From NCBI GenBank assembly GCA_016293535.1, contig JAEDEB010000046.1, forward strand, positions 1 to 17,931: a DNA stretch of 17,931 bases, given 5' to 3'. This DNA comes from Bacteroidales bacterium (GTDB taxonomy: Bacteria > Bacteroidota > Bacteroidia > Bacteroidales > UBA932). Position numbers and translations under genes: made by a program. Positions 8,314 through 15,410 of this stretch are shown piece after piece. A model generated the notes under the pieces. The model was not told where the DNA came from. It did no database searches and saw only the letters and a program-made list of their open reading frames with translations. Positions within the stretch are counted from its first letter, which is position 1. Every line of letters begins with the position of its first letter.

Positions 8314-9585
8314 TTAGTGTTCTATCTTAACACTGCGGTTGAGTCTCGGGTCGGAGCTCTCGTCGGAGATCACGATTCCCTTGAACTTGAGCCTGTCCTC
8401 AGAGATTCCGTACTTGTCACGGAGCACCTTGATGGTGTTATCCACACGGGCCTTGCAGAGGCGGGTGTTGATGGCATCGTTACCGGTAGAACTGTCGGCA
8501 GTTCCGGTGAAATAGAATACGCGTTCCGCATCCTTCTCGATGACGTTCTCCACATAGTATGCGAGATGCTTGAGTTCCGTCTGGCTGAGAACCGCGCTGT
8601 TCTTCTCGAAGAAGAGTGTAAGCGGCGCGATACCGAGCGAGAGCTTGACATAAACCGTATCGGTGTTCTCGATAACTATTGCCGGTGCATTCTTCAGCGC
8701 ATCGAAGTCCTTCTGGAGCTGGTCTTTAACCTTCACGACCTCGTCCTTCTCCTGTGCGAGAGCCTTGTTCTCGTCCTCGAGGGAAGATGCGAGAGCCTGG
8801 GCGGCTGCAAGGGCGGCCGCAGCCTCGGCAAGGGCAGCCTTGCTGTCCTCAGCATTCTCAGCCCTGTCCCAGCCTACCTTTCCTATGTTGACACCTATGC
8901 CGAGGGAGACTGAGAGATTGCTGGTGATGCCGCCGTCGTCATAGGCGTGGAAACGGCTCGGGAGCATGGTTTCGCGTACGTCGATTGTTCCGAAAATACG
9001 CTTGGTGAACCGGAGGGTATTGTAGAGACCCACACCGAAGGCAATCTCGTTGTCATAGTGATGGAGCCTTTCGGTCGGATCGGAAGGGTCGAAGGCCGCG
9101 TTGGTATGGTCAAAGAGGCGCATCGCACCGAAATGGACATAAGGGACGACATTCCAGAAGCGGGCCTCCCTGTAACCTCCGATGGTGTTGGAGATATTCC
9201 ACATCACATCGCCGTGGATATACCAGAACTGGAACTTCTCGACGAGCTTTTCATCGGCGCCGGCATATTCCGCACCGTTCATCTGGCCGGCGAGACCCGA
9301 GTAGGCCAGCCTTAATCCGAGATCGGGGATGAACCATTTACCGGCATAGACGTCAAGGGCTGCTGCGGCACGTCCGCCGTAACCGTTGACTCCGTTCATG
9401 AATATGTTCACACCCCCGGCCGCACCTGCAAACCAGTTAGCACCAAAACCGTTCGTGGCATAAGGGCCACGGACGAATTTTCCGTTTTCATCGTGATTGG
9501 CCGGATCCTTCTCGGTCGCGGCAAACATAGCAGTCGCCATAGACATAGCGACACATACACACACAACTTTAGAAAACACTTTCAT
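8314..9585 (-). CDS. OmpA-like outer-membrane protein: beta-barrel, Ala-rich coiled coil, OmpA C-terminal domain
   Basis: 423 aa. It has a signal peptide ending AMFA (about residue 22), a beta-barrel-like region to about 235, an Ala/Glu-rich coiled coil (about 245-300, KAALAEAAAALAAAQALASS then KDEVVKVKDQL), and an OmpA-type peptidoglycan-binding domain (about 310-420). In the last, FTGTADSSTGNDAINTRLCKAR carries the Asp (residue 364) and Arg (380) expected to hold diaminopimelate. The protein would link the outer membrane to the peptidoglycan. I chose ATG 9585 over a longer open frame up to 9912, because a strong promoter lies between them and the extension overlaps the L,D-transpeptidase gene. 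The UpxY gene starts 11 nt after its stop. Confidence 0.93.
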   Translation of the reverse strand: MKVFSKVVCVCVAMSMATAMFAATEKDPANHDENGKFVRGPYATNGFGANWFAGAAGGVNIFMNGVNGYGGRAAAALDVYAGKWFIPDLGLRLAYSGLAGQMNGAEYAGADEKLVEKFQFWYIHGDVMWNISNTIGGYREARFWNVVPYVHFGAMRLFDHTNAAFDPSDPTERLHHYDNEIAFGVGLYNTLRFTKRIFGTIDVRETMLPSRFHAYDDGGITSNLSVSLGIGVNIGKVGWDRAENAEDSKAALAEAAAALAAAQALASSLEDENKALAQEKDEVVKVKDQLQKDFDALKNAPAIVIENTDTVYVKLSLGIAPLTLFFEKNSAVLSQTELKHLAYYVENVIEKDAERVFYFTGTADSSTGNDAINTRLCKARVDNTIKVLRDKYGISEDRLKFKGIVISDESSDPRLNRSVKIEH

Positions 9586-9647
9586 AGGTATAGAGGAGAT
9601 TTCTTGTTTTTTGTCGGGTTCAGCTATCTCAAAAACCCAACAGCCTG

Positions 9648-9678
9648 CAAAGTTAAATTGAAAAAATTTAATTTGCAA
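9648..9678 (-). promoter_or_regulatory. Promoter of the OmpA-like gene
   Basis: On the minus strand -7 is TAACTTTG (9655-9648), a full match to TAnnTTTG. A -33 TTG (9678-9676) stands 20 nt upstream in very A/T-rich DNA. The -33 lies inside the 3' end of the L,D-transpeptidase gene. Transcription from here would leave a leader of roughly 55-60 nt before the ATG at 9585. This separates ompA from the gene upstream. Confidence 0.75.
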
Positions 9679-10492
9679 TAGTAATTTTCTGGTTCTCAGC
9701 CACATCCAAAGGAGAAGGCAGAATAATGACCGGCATGCCAGGATATGCAATAGAGGCCAGTGTACGTACATTTTTGTTGGAAATCCGTATGCAGCCTTCC
9801 GACGCTCGGAGGCCGATGGTCGACGGCTCGTCCGTGCCATGGATTCCGATTGCGTGACGTGGCGGATACTCCAGGCGTATGAAACGGGGTCCGTATGCAT
9901 CCTTATGGACACGACCGTCAGAAGCCCTATGGGCCCATCCGACCGAATTCTCTATGCGGCGGACCATGAACACACCTTCCGGCGTACGGTCATCCTTCTC
10001 CTGCTTCTTGTCGCCATACTCGCGGCCGCAGCCCATAGGGCAGTTCAGGAGGGTATCTGACCTGAAATCAAGCACCGTGAGGGTCATCTTTCCCTTGTCC
10101 ACGACAATGAGTGCCGCGGTCCTCTCGCTCAGAACGACACTGTCCCTGGCCACTATGAAAAGACGGTCGGCAGCAGCCGCATCCACCAGTGGCTGAGGCG
10201 GCTGAGACTGAAACTGAGGCTGCCGGGGACCTGTTTCCTGAGGGTTGGCAGGCGTGGAGAATGGAGACTTTCTGTCAGGAGCGTCAATCAGGACCACCTG
10301 GTCGTCGGCCTCATCGCTGTCCCGAAACAACTCATTGCGTATGGCACGGACAGTATACTTCAGGTCATAGAGCAAAGACCCCATCCTCTCCCCTGCCGGC
10401 TGACCGCCACAGGATGTCAGGACAGAAGAACACAAGACGAGCCCGCACACAACACAAACTATATGGGACAATTTCGGGATTCTGATACTCAT
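9668..10492 (-). CDS. L,D-transpeptidase (YkuD/ErfK family) lipoprotein
   Basis: 274 aa. The signal peptide ends in lipobox LTSC (Cys28), so the enzyme is probably anchored in a membrane facing the periplasm. A low-complexity Gln/Pro linker (about 84-102) precedes the catalytic domain (about 123-260). The YkuD signature is complete: IGIHGT (216-220) and RASEGCIRI (229-237), with Cys234 as nucleophile and His218 as its likely helper. Family members make or edit 3-3 peptidoglycan cross-links, or attach outer-membrane proteins to the wall. Its position beside a peptidoglycan-binding OmpA-like protein fits a wall/outer-membrane attachment role, though that is inference. A -7 element (10516-10509) is 16 nt upstream of the ATG. 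Confidence 0.93.
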   Translation of the reverse strand: MSIRIPKLSHIVCVVCGLVLCSSVLTSCGGQPAGERMGSLLYDLKYTVRAIRNELFRDSDEADDQVVLIDAPDRKSPFSTPANPQETGPRQPQFQSQPPQPLVDAAAADRLFIVARDSVVLSERTAALIVVDKGKMTLTVLDFRSDTLLNCPMGCGREYGDKKQEKDDRTPEGVFMVRRIENSVGWAHRASDGRVHKDAYGPRFIRLEYPPRHAIGIHGTDEPSTIGLRASEGCIRISNKNVRTLASIAYPGMPVIILPSPLDVAENQKITIAN

Positions 10493-10508
10493 ATCGGAAG
10501 TCTGACTG

Positions 10509-10516
10509 CAAAGTTA
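10509..10516 (-). promoter_or_regulatory. -7 element of the L,D-transpeptidase gene
   Basis: The minus strand reads TAACTTTG, a full match to TAnnTTTG, 16 nt before the ATG at 10492. No TTTG lies at the normal distance (the nearest is 25 nt away). The expected -33 zone falls on the -7 element of the divergent gene. Confidence 0.6.
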
Positions 10517-10528
10517 CCATATTTTATC

Positions 10529-10536
10529 TATCTTTG
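10529..10536 (+). promoter_or_regulatory. -7 element of the small outer-membrane barrel gene
   Basis: The plus strand reads TATCTTTG, matching TAnnTTTG, 30 nt before the ATG at 10567. Only 12 nt separate it from the opposite -7 element, so the two divergent promoters share their upstream binding space. No -33 TTTG is clear. Confidence 0.6.
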
Positions 10537-10566
10537 CCCCGCAAATATTTAACAAAACCATTTGAG

Positions 10567-11139
10567 ATGAAAAGAATTTTTGCCGTGATTGTACTCGCTG
10601 CTTCATTGGCAGTCAGTGCATTTGCCCAGCCAAAGGCTGTCGGTGGCCGTTTCGGCTACTCCGGAATCGAAGCCAGCTATGAGCATTGCGTGGGAGCTCC
10701 CAACTTCTTCGAGGTTGAGCTCGGTGTCAATGTAGCCGACCTTGCCAACGCACAATTCGGTTTCCTCGCATCAGCGATGTACAACTTCGTTTTCGCCCAG
10801 CCGGCATGGACCGACAGGGGCGAATGGGAATGGTATGCAGGCCCGGGCATCGCTACCGGCTGGCTCGGCGACAAGGTTGTCTACCACGATGACGCGACAA
10901 ACTCAAGGGGAGTAACCTGGGACCGCGGCTTCATGCTCGGTATCGCAGGCCAGGTCGGTCTTTCCTACACCTTCTGGTTCCCTCTCCAGCTCGCAGTCGA
11001 CATCCGTCCTATCCTCGGATTCCACATCAACCAGGGTGAGAAGGTAGGAGACACAGTGGTGGGAAGCAAGTTCGGTTTCTACAACCAAGGATTCACCTAC
11101 AACTTCTGCCCTACGCTCTCCGTGCGCTACGCATTCTGA
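10567..11139 (+). CDS. Small outer-membrane beta-barrel protein, function unknown
   Basis: 190 aa. It has a classical signal peptide (MKRIFAVIVLAASLAVSAFA, cleavage before QPK). The mature part alternates polar and hydrophobic residues with many aromatics and Gly, and ends in LSVRYAF, a C-terminal Phe beta-signal for outer-membrane insertion. The size suits an 8-stranded barrel of the OmpW/PorT-like class. I chose ATG 10567 rather than a TTG at 10534 that overlaps the promoter. It is the only plus-strand gene in the window, divergent from the L,D-transpeptidase and convergent with the GH92 gene. I can assign no substrate or partner. Confidence 0.85.
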   Translation: MKRIFAVIVLAASLAVSAFAQPKAVGGRFGYSGIEASYEHCVGAPNFFEVELGVNVADLANAQFGFLASAMYNFVFAQPAWTDRGEWEWYAGPGIATGWLGDKVVYHDDATNSRGVTWDRGFMLGIAGQVGLSYTFWFPLQLAVDIRPILGFHINQGEKVGDTVVGSKFGFYNQGFTYNFCPTLSVRYAF

Positions 11140-11161
11140 GTAAACCGAAAATAGCTGTTTG

Positions 11162-11177
11162 CTTCGGATTGCCGAAG
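11162..11177 (+). other. Small hairpin after the barrel gene
   Basis: CTTCGG-ATTG-CCGAAG forms a 6-bp stem with a 4-nt loop, 22 nt after the stop codon. No T-run follows it, so it may be a 3' stability element or only a part of the terminator region before the larger palindrome. Confidence 0.35.
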
Positions 11178-11191
11178 ACAGAAAACGACGA

Positions 11192-11227
11192 AATAGAGGT
11201 CGACTAAAATTTTAGTCGACCTCTATT
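11192..11227. terminator. 36-bp perfect palindrome, probable bidirectional terminator
   Basis: The left half AATAGAGGTCGACTAAAA is followed directly by its exact reverse complement. RNA from either strand would fold into a long hairpin; as the barrel and GH92 genes converge here, termination from both sides is the simplest role. The flanks are only moderately T-rich (ATTCTTAT on the plus side), so efficiency is uncertain. GTCGAC occurs in each arm. Confidence 0.7.
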
Positions 11228-11269
11228 CTTATGCCTTGACAGCCCGGTGACTGTCCCTCATCCTATCCT

Positions 11270-11371
11270 GCTCGACAGCCTTCGCGGCTTGACGGCCTCC
11301 GCAGCTCGACAGCCGCCGCAACTCGACAGCCTCCGCAACTTGACAGCCTGCGCGGCTAGACAGCGGCAGGA
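11270..11371. repeat. 17-bp direct tandem repeat, five copies plus a partial sixth
   Basis: Units start at 11270, 11287, 11304, 11321 and 11338, with a decayed sixth at 11355. The consensus is GCTCGACAGCCTCCGCA, and each full copy differs from it at 1-4 positions. The core CTTGACAGCC also occurs alone at 11235-11244. Units abut without spacers, so it is not a CRISPR array. 17 bp is not a multiple of three and no gene covers it. It fills most of the gap between the palindrome and the 3' end of the GH92 gene. The function is unknown. Confidence 0.9.
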
Positions 11372-11399
11372 ACGAGGATGGCTGGGGCGCCGTGCGGTG

Positions 11400-13610
11400 T
11401 CACAAAGCGGAATCGAGTGTGAAATCTATGGAAGAAGGCGGGAGCTGGGAGAGGTCGGAGCCCCAGGACGGTGCCGGTTCCGGTCCCATGGTGAGTTCAA
11501 GCACACCTCCACCGACGAGTTCGGAGTGGGAGAACCAGGATCTCTCCAGAGGCTTGCCGTTCAGCTTCGCCGACTGGATATACTTGTTTTCTTCGCTGAA
11601 ATTCCTGGCCTTTACCGTAAACTTCTTTCCGTCAGGAAGACTGATGGTCGCAGTCTCGAAGAAAGGACTGCCGATGGCATAGACAGGAACACCCGGAGTC
11701 ACAGGGAAGAAGCCCATCATCGAGAACACCACGAAAGCGGACATTCCGCCGCCGTCCTCATCGCCCGGCAGACCCATCACGTCATCATAGAACAGCATGT
11801 CGATGAGTTGATGGATACGCTTCTGCGTTTTCCAAGGCGAGCCCATATAGTTGTAGAGGTAAGGGATATGGAAGCTCGGCTCATTGCCCATCGCGAACTG
11901 GCCCACCATACCCGTAGCGTCCGGAAGTATCTTGTAGAACTCGAACTTGGACATGGAGATAGGAATGCGGAACATCTCATCGAGCTTTCGCTCAGCCTCC
12001 TCAATCCCGCCCATCAGGTCGAAGAGTCCGTAGATGTCGTGCTTCACGTCCCACATGAAGGTGTAGGCGTTGTTTTCCGTATAATACATTCGGTCCATAT
12101 AGCGCGGATCCGTTCCGTCTATCCAGTTGCCTTCCGCATCCTTCGGCCAGAACATACCCTTCTCAGGCCTGTACACGTTCTTGTAGAATGCCGCACGCTC
12201 CTTGAACAGGGCTACGTCCTCATCCTTTCCCGCATACGCCGCGAGCTGGGAAATCGCCCAGTCGGCGTAGCTGAACGCCGTGGTTATGGACACGGCCTGA
12301 CGCCTCTCCCACTTCGTGTCGACCTCCGGAATCGTTTCGTCCTCGTTTCTGTGAAGGGCAGGGAAATATCCATGTTCATTGTAGAAGTCGTCGATTGCGG
12401 TGCGAGGGCCGTTGCGCCACGGGATCAGAGTTGCGTCCACGGAGTTCTTGCGGCAGCCTTCGAGGGCCGTGTCGAGGTCGAAGCGTATGCCCTTGGACCA
12501 GCAATCCGCCATCCATACGGCCGCATAATTGCCTGTCATCGCAGCCCAGTCACCCCAAATCACCGCGAATGACGGCATATTTCCGCACTGGCGGTACATC
12601 CTGAGATAGGAATCCACCTTCAGCGCCTCTTTCTCCGGATCGAGTATGGTCTGCAGAGGTTCGAGGGCTATATAGGTATCCCACATCCAGTTGTCTGTGA
12701 AGAATGGGGTATCGTCGGTATGGACCTGATTGTCGAATGAACTGTAATACTGTCCATATTCATTGATGTCCACCATCCTTTCGAAGCAACGGTAGAGCGC
12801 CGTGTAGAATATGCGTTTGTGGGTATCGGTACCGCCGCTTACGCTGATTTTGCCGAGTTTGTCCTGCCATACCGACTTCGCCGCGTCCGCAACTGCGTCG
12901 AGATTGAAATCAGTGATTTCGTTTCGGAGATTCGCCTTGGCCTGATCGACGCTTATATACGAGATTCCGTAGCGTCCGCAAAGGGTCTGCGCAGAATCGG
13001 CAGTTCCGACGAGAAGACCGCGCGAAGCGGATTTCCTGGCTAGTTCATTTACGGGTCCATCGGTCTCGAAGTACATGTAAGCCTTCATTCCGGCAAAGGT
13101 GCATTCCCCGGTAACTGTATGATCGTCAATAAGTTCGAAAGAACCCGGCATACCCAAAGTATTGAAACGGAAGGCGTTGTCCGCAGAAGGGCTGTCGAAA
13201 TGTACCTCGACTATGCCGCTCTTCTTTGACGCCGCGAAACGTATGCTGCAACCCTCGAGGCCGCTGGTGTAAAGGTATGGAACCGTCTTTTCGCCATCAT
13301 AGACCTGCTTATATCTGAAGGGGTCGGAAAGCGCAGAACTCGCCGCTATCGGGAGAAAACCGAAAACAGACTGCTGCCTGTGGGATGCGAGCGTGAGCGG
13401 AAAATCGCTTATCTGGTCGTCAAGAAGGTCTCTCCTTGCAGGAGACCAGCGTATCATCTCGTTGGGAACCTGAACGGTCGGCCTTGTCGGCTGGAGAAGC
13501 ACACTGACTCCTCCTATGGTAGGATCGACATAATCAAGCGGTTCGCCTGCATTCCTGCAGGAGGCCAATGCAAGGAGCACGGCCAGGATGGCAAAGATAT
13601 TTTTCTTCAT
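11400..13610 (-). CDS. Glycoside hydrolase family 92 exo-alpha-mannosidase, lipoprotein
   Basis: 736 aa with a signal peptide and lipobox LASC (Cys18), so it is likely surface or periplasmic. It has the GH92 layout: an N-terminal beta-sandwich opening with YVDPTIGG (27-34), then an (alpha/alpha)6 domain with FFTDNWMWDTYIALEPL (303-319), TENNAYTFMWDVKHD (511-525) and GLPGDEDGGGMSAF (613-626). Asp617 and Asp619 fall where the catalytic-base region of characterised GH92 enzymes lies. Family members are Ca2+-dependent and release mannose from alpha-mannosides such as N-glycans. Here the motif is GDEDGGGM and not the GNDDxGQM often seen, which may mark a subfamily with a different linkage preference. 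The gene follows lacI by 27 nt and ends the sugar operon. Linkage specificity is not assigned. Confidence 0.92.
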   Translation of the reverse strand: MKKNIFAILAVLLALASCRNAGEPLDYVDPTIGGVSVLLQPTRPTVQVPNEMIRWSPARRDLLDDQISDFPLTLASHRQQSVFGFLPIAASSALSDPFRYKQVYDGEKTVPYLYTSGLEGCSIRFAASKKSGIVEVHFDSPSADNAFRFNTLGMPGSFELIDDHTVTGECTFAGMKAYMYFETDGPVNELARKSASRGLLVGTADSAQTLCGRYGISYISVDQAKANLRNEITDFNLDAVADAAKSVWQDKLGKISVSGGTDTHKRIFYTALYRCFERMVDINEYGQYYSSFDNQVHTDDTPFFTDNWMWDTYIALEPLQTILDPEKEALKVDSYLRMYRQCGNMPSFAVIWGDWAAMTGNYAAVWMADCWSKGIRFDLDTALEGCRKNSVDATLIPWRNGPRTAIDDFYNEHGYFPALHRNEDETIPEVDTKWERRQAVSITTAFSYADWAISQLAAYAGKDEDVALFKERAAFYKNVYRPEKGMFWPKDAEGNWIDGTDPRYMDRMYYTENNAYTFMWDVKHDIYGLFDLMGGIEEAERKLDEMFRIPISMSKFEFYKILPDATGMVGQFAMGNEPSFHIPYLYNYMGSPWKTQKRIHQLIDMLFYDDVMGLPGDEDGGGMSAFVVFSMMGFFPVTPGVPVYAIGSPFFETATISLPDGKKFTVKARNFSEENKYIQSAKLNGKPLERSWFSHSELVGGGVLELTMGPEPAPSWGSDLSQLPPSSIDFTLDSAL

Positions 13611-13637
13611 AATATTATGGTATAACGTGTCTCCGGA

Positions 13638-14618
13638 CTATTCCGGAGAGTTGCAGACAGGGCTGAAGATTGCAGTCTCCGTTTCCCTGCGGCCTTTGAT
13701 GCGTTCGAGCAGAAGCTGGAACGACTTTTCAGCCATCTCCTTGACAGGCTGGTCTATGAACCAGATATCAGGAGCAACGGCCCTGTAGCTTTCCACATTG
13801 TCGAAACAGAGCAAGGTCGCCTCCGGCACCCTGCGGTGATGGGTCGATAGGTAGGCCATGGACTGGGTGAATGCCCTTCGTGAGGAGAAGAACACAAGGT
13901 CCGGATGTGCGGCACTGAGTTCTTCAATAGCCTCGGGGATGCCTGTCTCCTGATTTTCGTAGTGGATTATCTTTATGAGAGAAGGGTCAAGGACACCCGC
14001 TTCGGCGAGGGCGTCCTTGAATCCTTTCTGTCTGTCGATTATCGGGTTGACGTCAAGGTCGAAGCTGACCATTGCGCAACGGCGCTTGCCCTTTGCGAGG
14101 AGCTTCTTCATCGCATTGCGGATCCCGACATAGTTGTCGACGCCGACATAGTCGGCATCTATGCCCTCCACCGTACGGTCTATCTGTACGAGAGGGATTC
14201 CGAGCATGCGGATGCGGCTTAGCGTCGCCAATGAATCGTTGGTAGGAACTGCTATTATACCTGCAACCTGGTTGCTGATGAGCATGGACACGATATCGTC
14301 GAACTCACTGCTGCTCTCGTTGGTATTCACGGTTATAACCATGAACCCGTGCTTCTTGGCCTCCTCCTGTATGTGGAAGGTAAGTTTTCCGAAGAACTCG
14401 TTGGAAATGTCAGTAACGACTATGCCCACAAAAGGGGACTGGCCCATGCGCAGGGATCTGGCTACGTTGTTGATATGATAGTCCAGTTCCGCCGCGGCCT
14501 CCAGCACCTTCTTCTGGGTTGCTGCGCTGACACGGCTGCCCGCCTTTCCATTGAGAACGAGGGAGACAGTTGCCTTCGATATGCCGACCCTGTCGGCTAT
14601 GTCCTGCATTGAAACCAT
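13638..14618 (-). CDS. LacI-family transcriptional regulator
   Basis: 326 aa. The N-terminal helix-turn-helix and hinge helix are canonical (MQDIADRVGISKATVSLVLN from residue 4, then YHINNVARSLRMGQS near 51-65). A periplasmic-binding-protein-like sensor domain follows (FVGIVVTDISNEFFGKL), ending normally near DIWFIDQPVKEMAEKSFQLL. It probably represses the surrounding sugar genes until a sugar or sugar phosphate binds. ATG 14618 and ATG 14609 are both possible starts. A -7 element ends 4 nt before the first, so the transcript may be nearly leaderless. It lies between the isomerase (15 nt) and GH92 (27 nt) genes. The inducer is unknown; mannose, fructose or lyxose are inferred candidates. Confidence 0.95.
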   Translation of the reverse strand: MVSMQDIADRVGISKATVSLVLNGKAGSRVSAATQKKVLEAAAELDYHINNVARSLRMGQSPFVGIVVTDISNEFFGKLTFHIQEEAKKHGFMVITVNTNESSSEFDDIVSMLISNQVAGIIAVPTNDSLATLSRIRMLGIPLVQIDRTVEGIDADYVGVDNYVGIRNAMKKLLAKGKRRCAMVSFDLDVNPIIDRQKGFKDALAEAGVLDPSLIKIIHYENQETGIPEAIEELSAAHPDLVFFSSRRAFTQSMAYLSTHHRRVPEATLLCFDNVESYRAVAPDIWFIDQPVKEMAEKSFQLLLERIKGRRETETAIFSPVCNSPE

Positions 14619-14622
14619 TCTG

Positions 14623-14637
14623 CAAATATAACGTTAT
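14623..14637 (-). promoter_or_regulatory. Internal lacI promoter (-7) overlapping a CpG-centred palindrome
   Basis: The minus strand reads TATATTTG (14630-14623), matching TAnnTTTG. The perfect 10-bp palindrome ATAACGTTAT (14628-14637) overlaps it and the 3' end of the isomerase gene. LacI-family operators are typically A/T-flanked palindromes with a central CG, so autoregulation is plausible. No -33 TTTG is evident. Confidence 0.45.
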
Positions 14638-15308
14638 TTGTCAAGCTCCGGATATTCAGTGCAGAGAAGACAGGTTGCAGGCACGTCCTCCTCAATATCA
14701 GGGAAGCGGCCGGTAGGCTCATAGAAACGGTTGTCAGCTGCGTCGTCGTTGACCATCGACACCTCGCCGATAAGACCGTCGCCTCCTTCCATCCAGAAGG
14801 TATGGTAGGTGTATGGCTCGAAACATACGCTGCATCCAAGAGGCACCTCATACTTTACGCCAGGCTGGAATTCGGTATCCACGCCGTCAATCTTGAGATG
14901 AACAGGTTCGTCGGTCTTCTCCTCCTCCTTGTTCGCCTTCCAGAGCATCATGCAGAATTTGCCCGAACCGGCGCGGAAGATGATGTCCTCCATCTTGTTC
15001 CAATGGAAATGGCAAGGGGTAACCTGACCGTCACGCACGAGCATTATCTTTTCGCAGTAAGGCTTGCGGTCGTACTTCGGGTTGCCGTTACGCAGGGTGA
15101 TGAGGGAGAGACCTACCTTGAAGAAGTCGCCGCTTCCGAAGTCGGTGATATCCCAACCCATGCAGTTGCGCTTGATTTCGAGGCATTCCTTGCCCTTGCC
15201 TGCCCAATCTTCAGGAGTCCAGTATGCCCAAGCAGGAAGGTTGAAATGACCCTCCTTGCACATACGCTTGTTCTCTTCGATAATTGCATTGATTTCAGAT
15301 CTTTTCAT
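14634..15308 (-). CDS. D-lyxose/D-mannose ketol-isomerase (cupin)
   Basis: 224 aa, close to the 227 aa I recall for the E. coli O157 D-lyxose isomerase, and its sequence follows that enzyme throughout (MKRSEINAII; GWDITDFG; SLITLRNG; EKIMLVRDGQVTPCHFHWNK; GEVSMVNDD). It is a cupin metalloenzyme; expected Mn2+ ligands are His100, His102, Glu107 and His169 (YHTFW), with Glu182 in the catalytic region. The reaction is D-lyxose to D-xylulose, and family members also turn D-mannose into D-fructose. Placed between a PfkB kinase and a GH92 mannosidase, the mannose-to-fructose reaction is the better contextual guess. It is cytoplasmic. The gene is 102 nt after the kinase, with a hairpin between. Confidence 0.9.
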   Translation of the reverse strand: MKRSEINAIIEENKRMCKEGHFNLPAWAYWTPEDWAGKGKECLEIKRNCMGWDITDFGSGDFFKVGLSLITLRNGNPKYDRKPYCEKIMLVRDGQVTPCHFHWNKMEDIIFRAGSGKFCMMLWKANKEEEKTDEPVHLKIDGVDTEFQPGVKYEVPLGCSVCFEPYTYHTFWMEGGDGLIGEVSMVNDDAADNRFYEPTGRFPDIEEDVPATCLLCTEYPELDK

Positions 15309-15352
15309 AGCTGTTCGATTATTATGTTGTTTCAGTGTCGTCTGAATACCGT

Positions 15353-15386
15353 CGGCACCTGGGCCATGGAGTGGGTCAGGGTGCCG
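15353..15386 (-). other. Intergenic inverted repeat between kinase and isomerase genes
   Basis: CGGCACC (15353-15359) and GGTGCCG (15380-15386) form a perfect 7-bp stem with a 20-nt loop in the 102-nt gap. No T-run follows, so it is not a typical terminator. It might protect the mRNA end of one gene or alter the relative amounts of the two proteins. Confidence 0.35.
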
Positions 15387-15410
15387 CTCGGGGCTTTAGG
15401 GTGAATTGGC

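Noticed and set aside
9586..9912. N-terminal extension of the OmpA-like protein by 109 codons
   Set aside because: It overlaps the L,D-transpeptidase gene, contains the ompA promoter, and the true signal peptide begins at 9585.
10534..10566. TTG start 33 nt upstream for the small barrel protein
   Set aside because: It overlaps the -7 element and would put eleven residues before a perfect signal peptide.
11270..11371. CRISPR array
   Set aside because: The 17-bp units abut directly with no spacers and no cas genes are present.
11247..12572. 441-codon open frame on the plus strand
   Set aside because: It lies antisense to the well-supported GH92 gene, begins in the tandem repeat and has an Arg/His/Glu-rich composition with no family motif. 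It is a shadow of codon bias.
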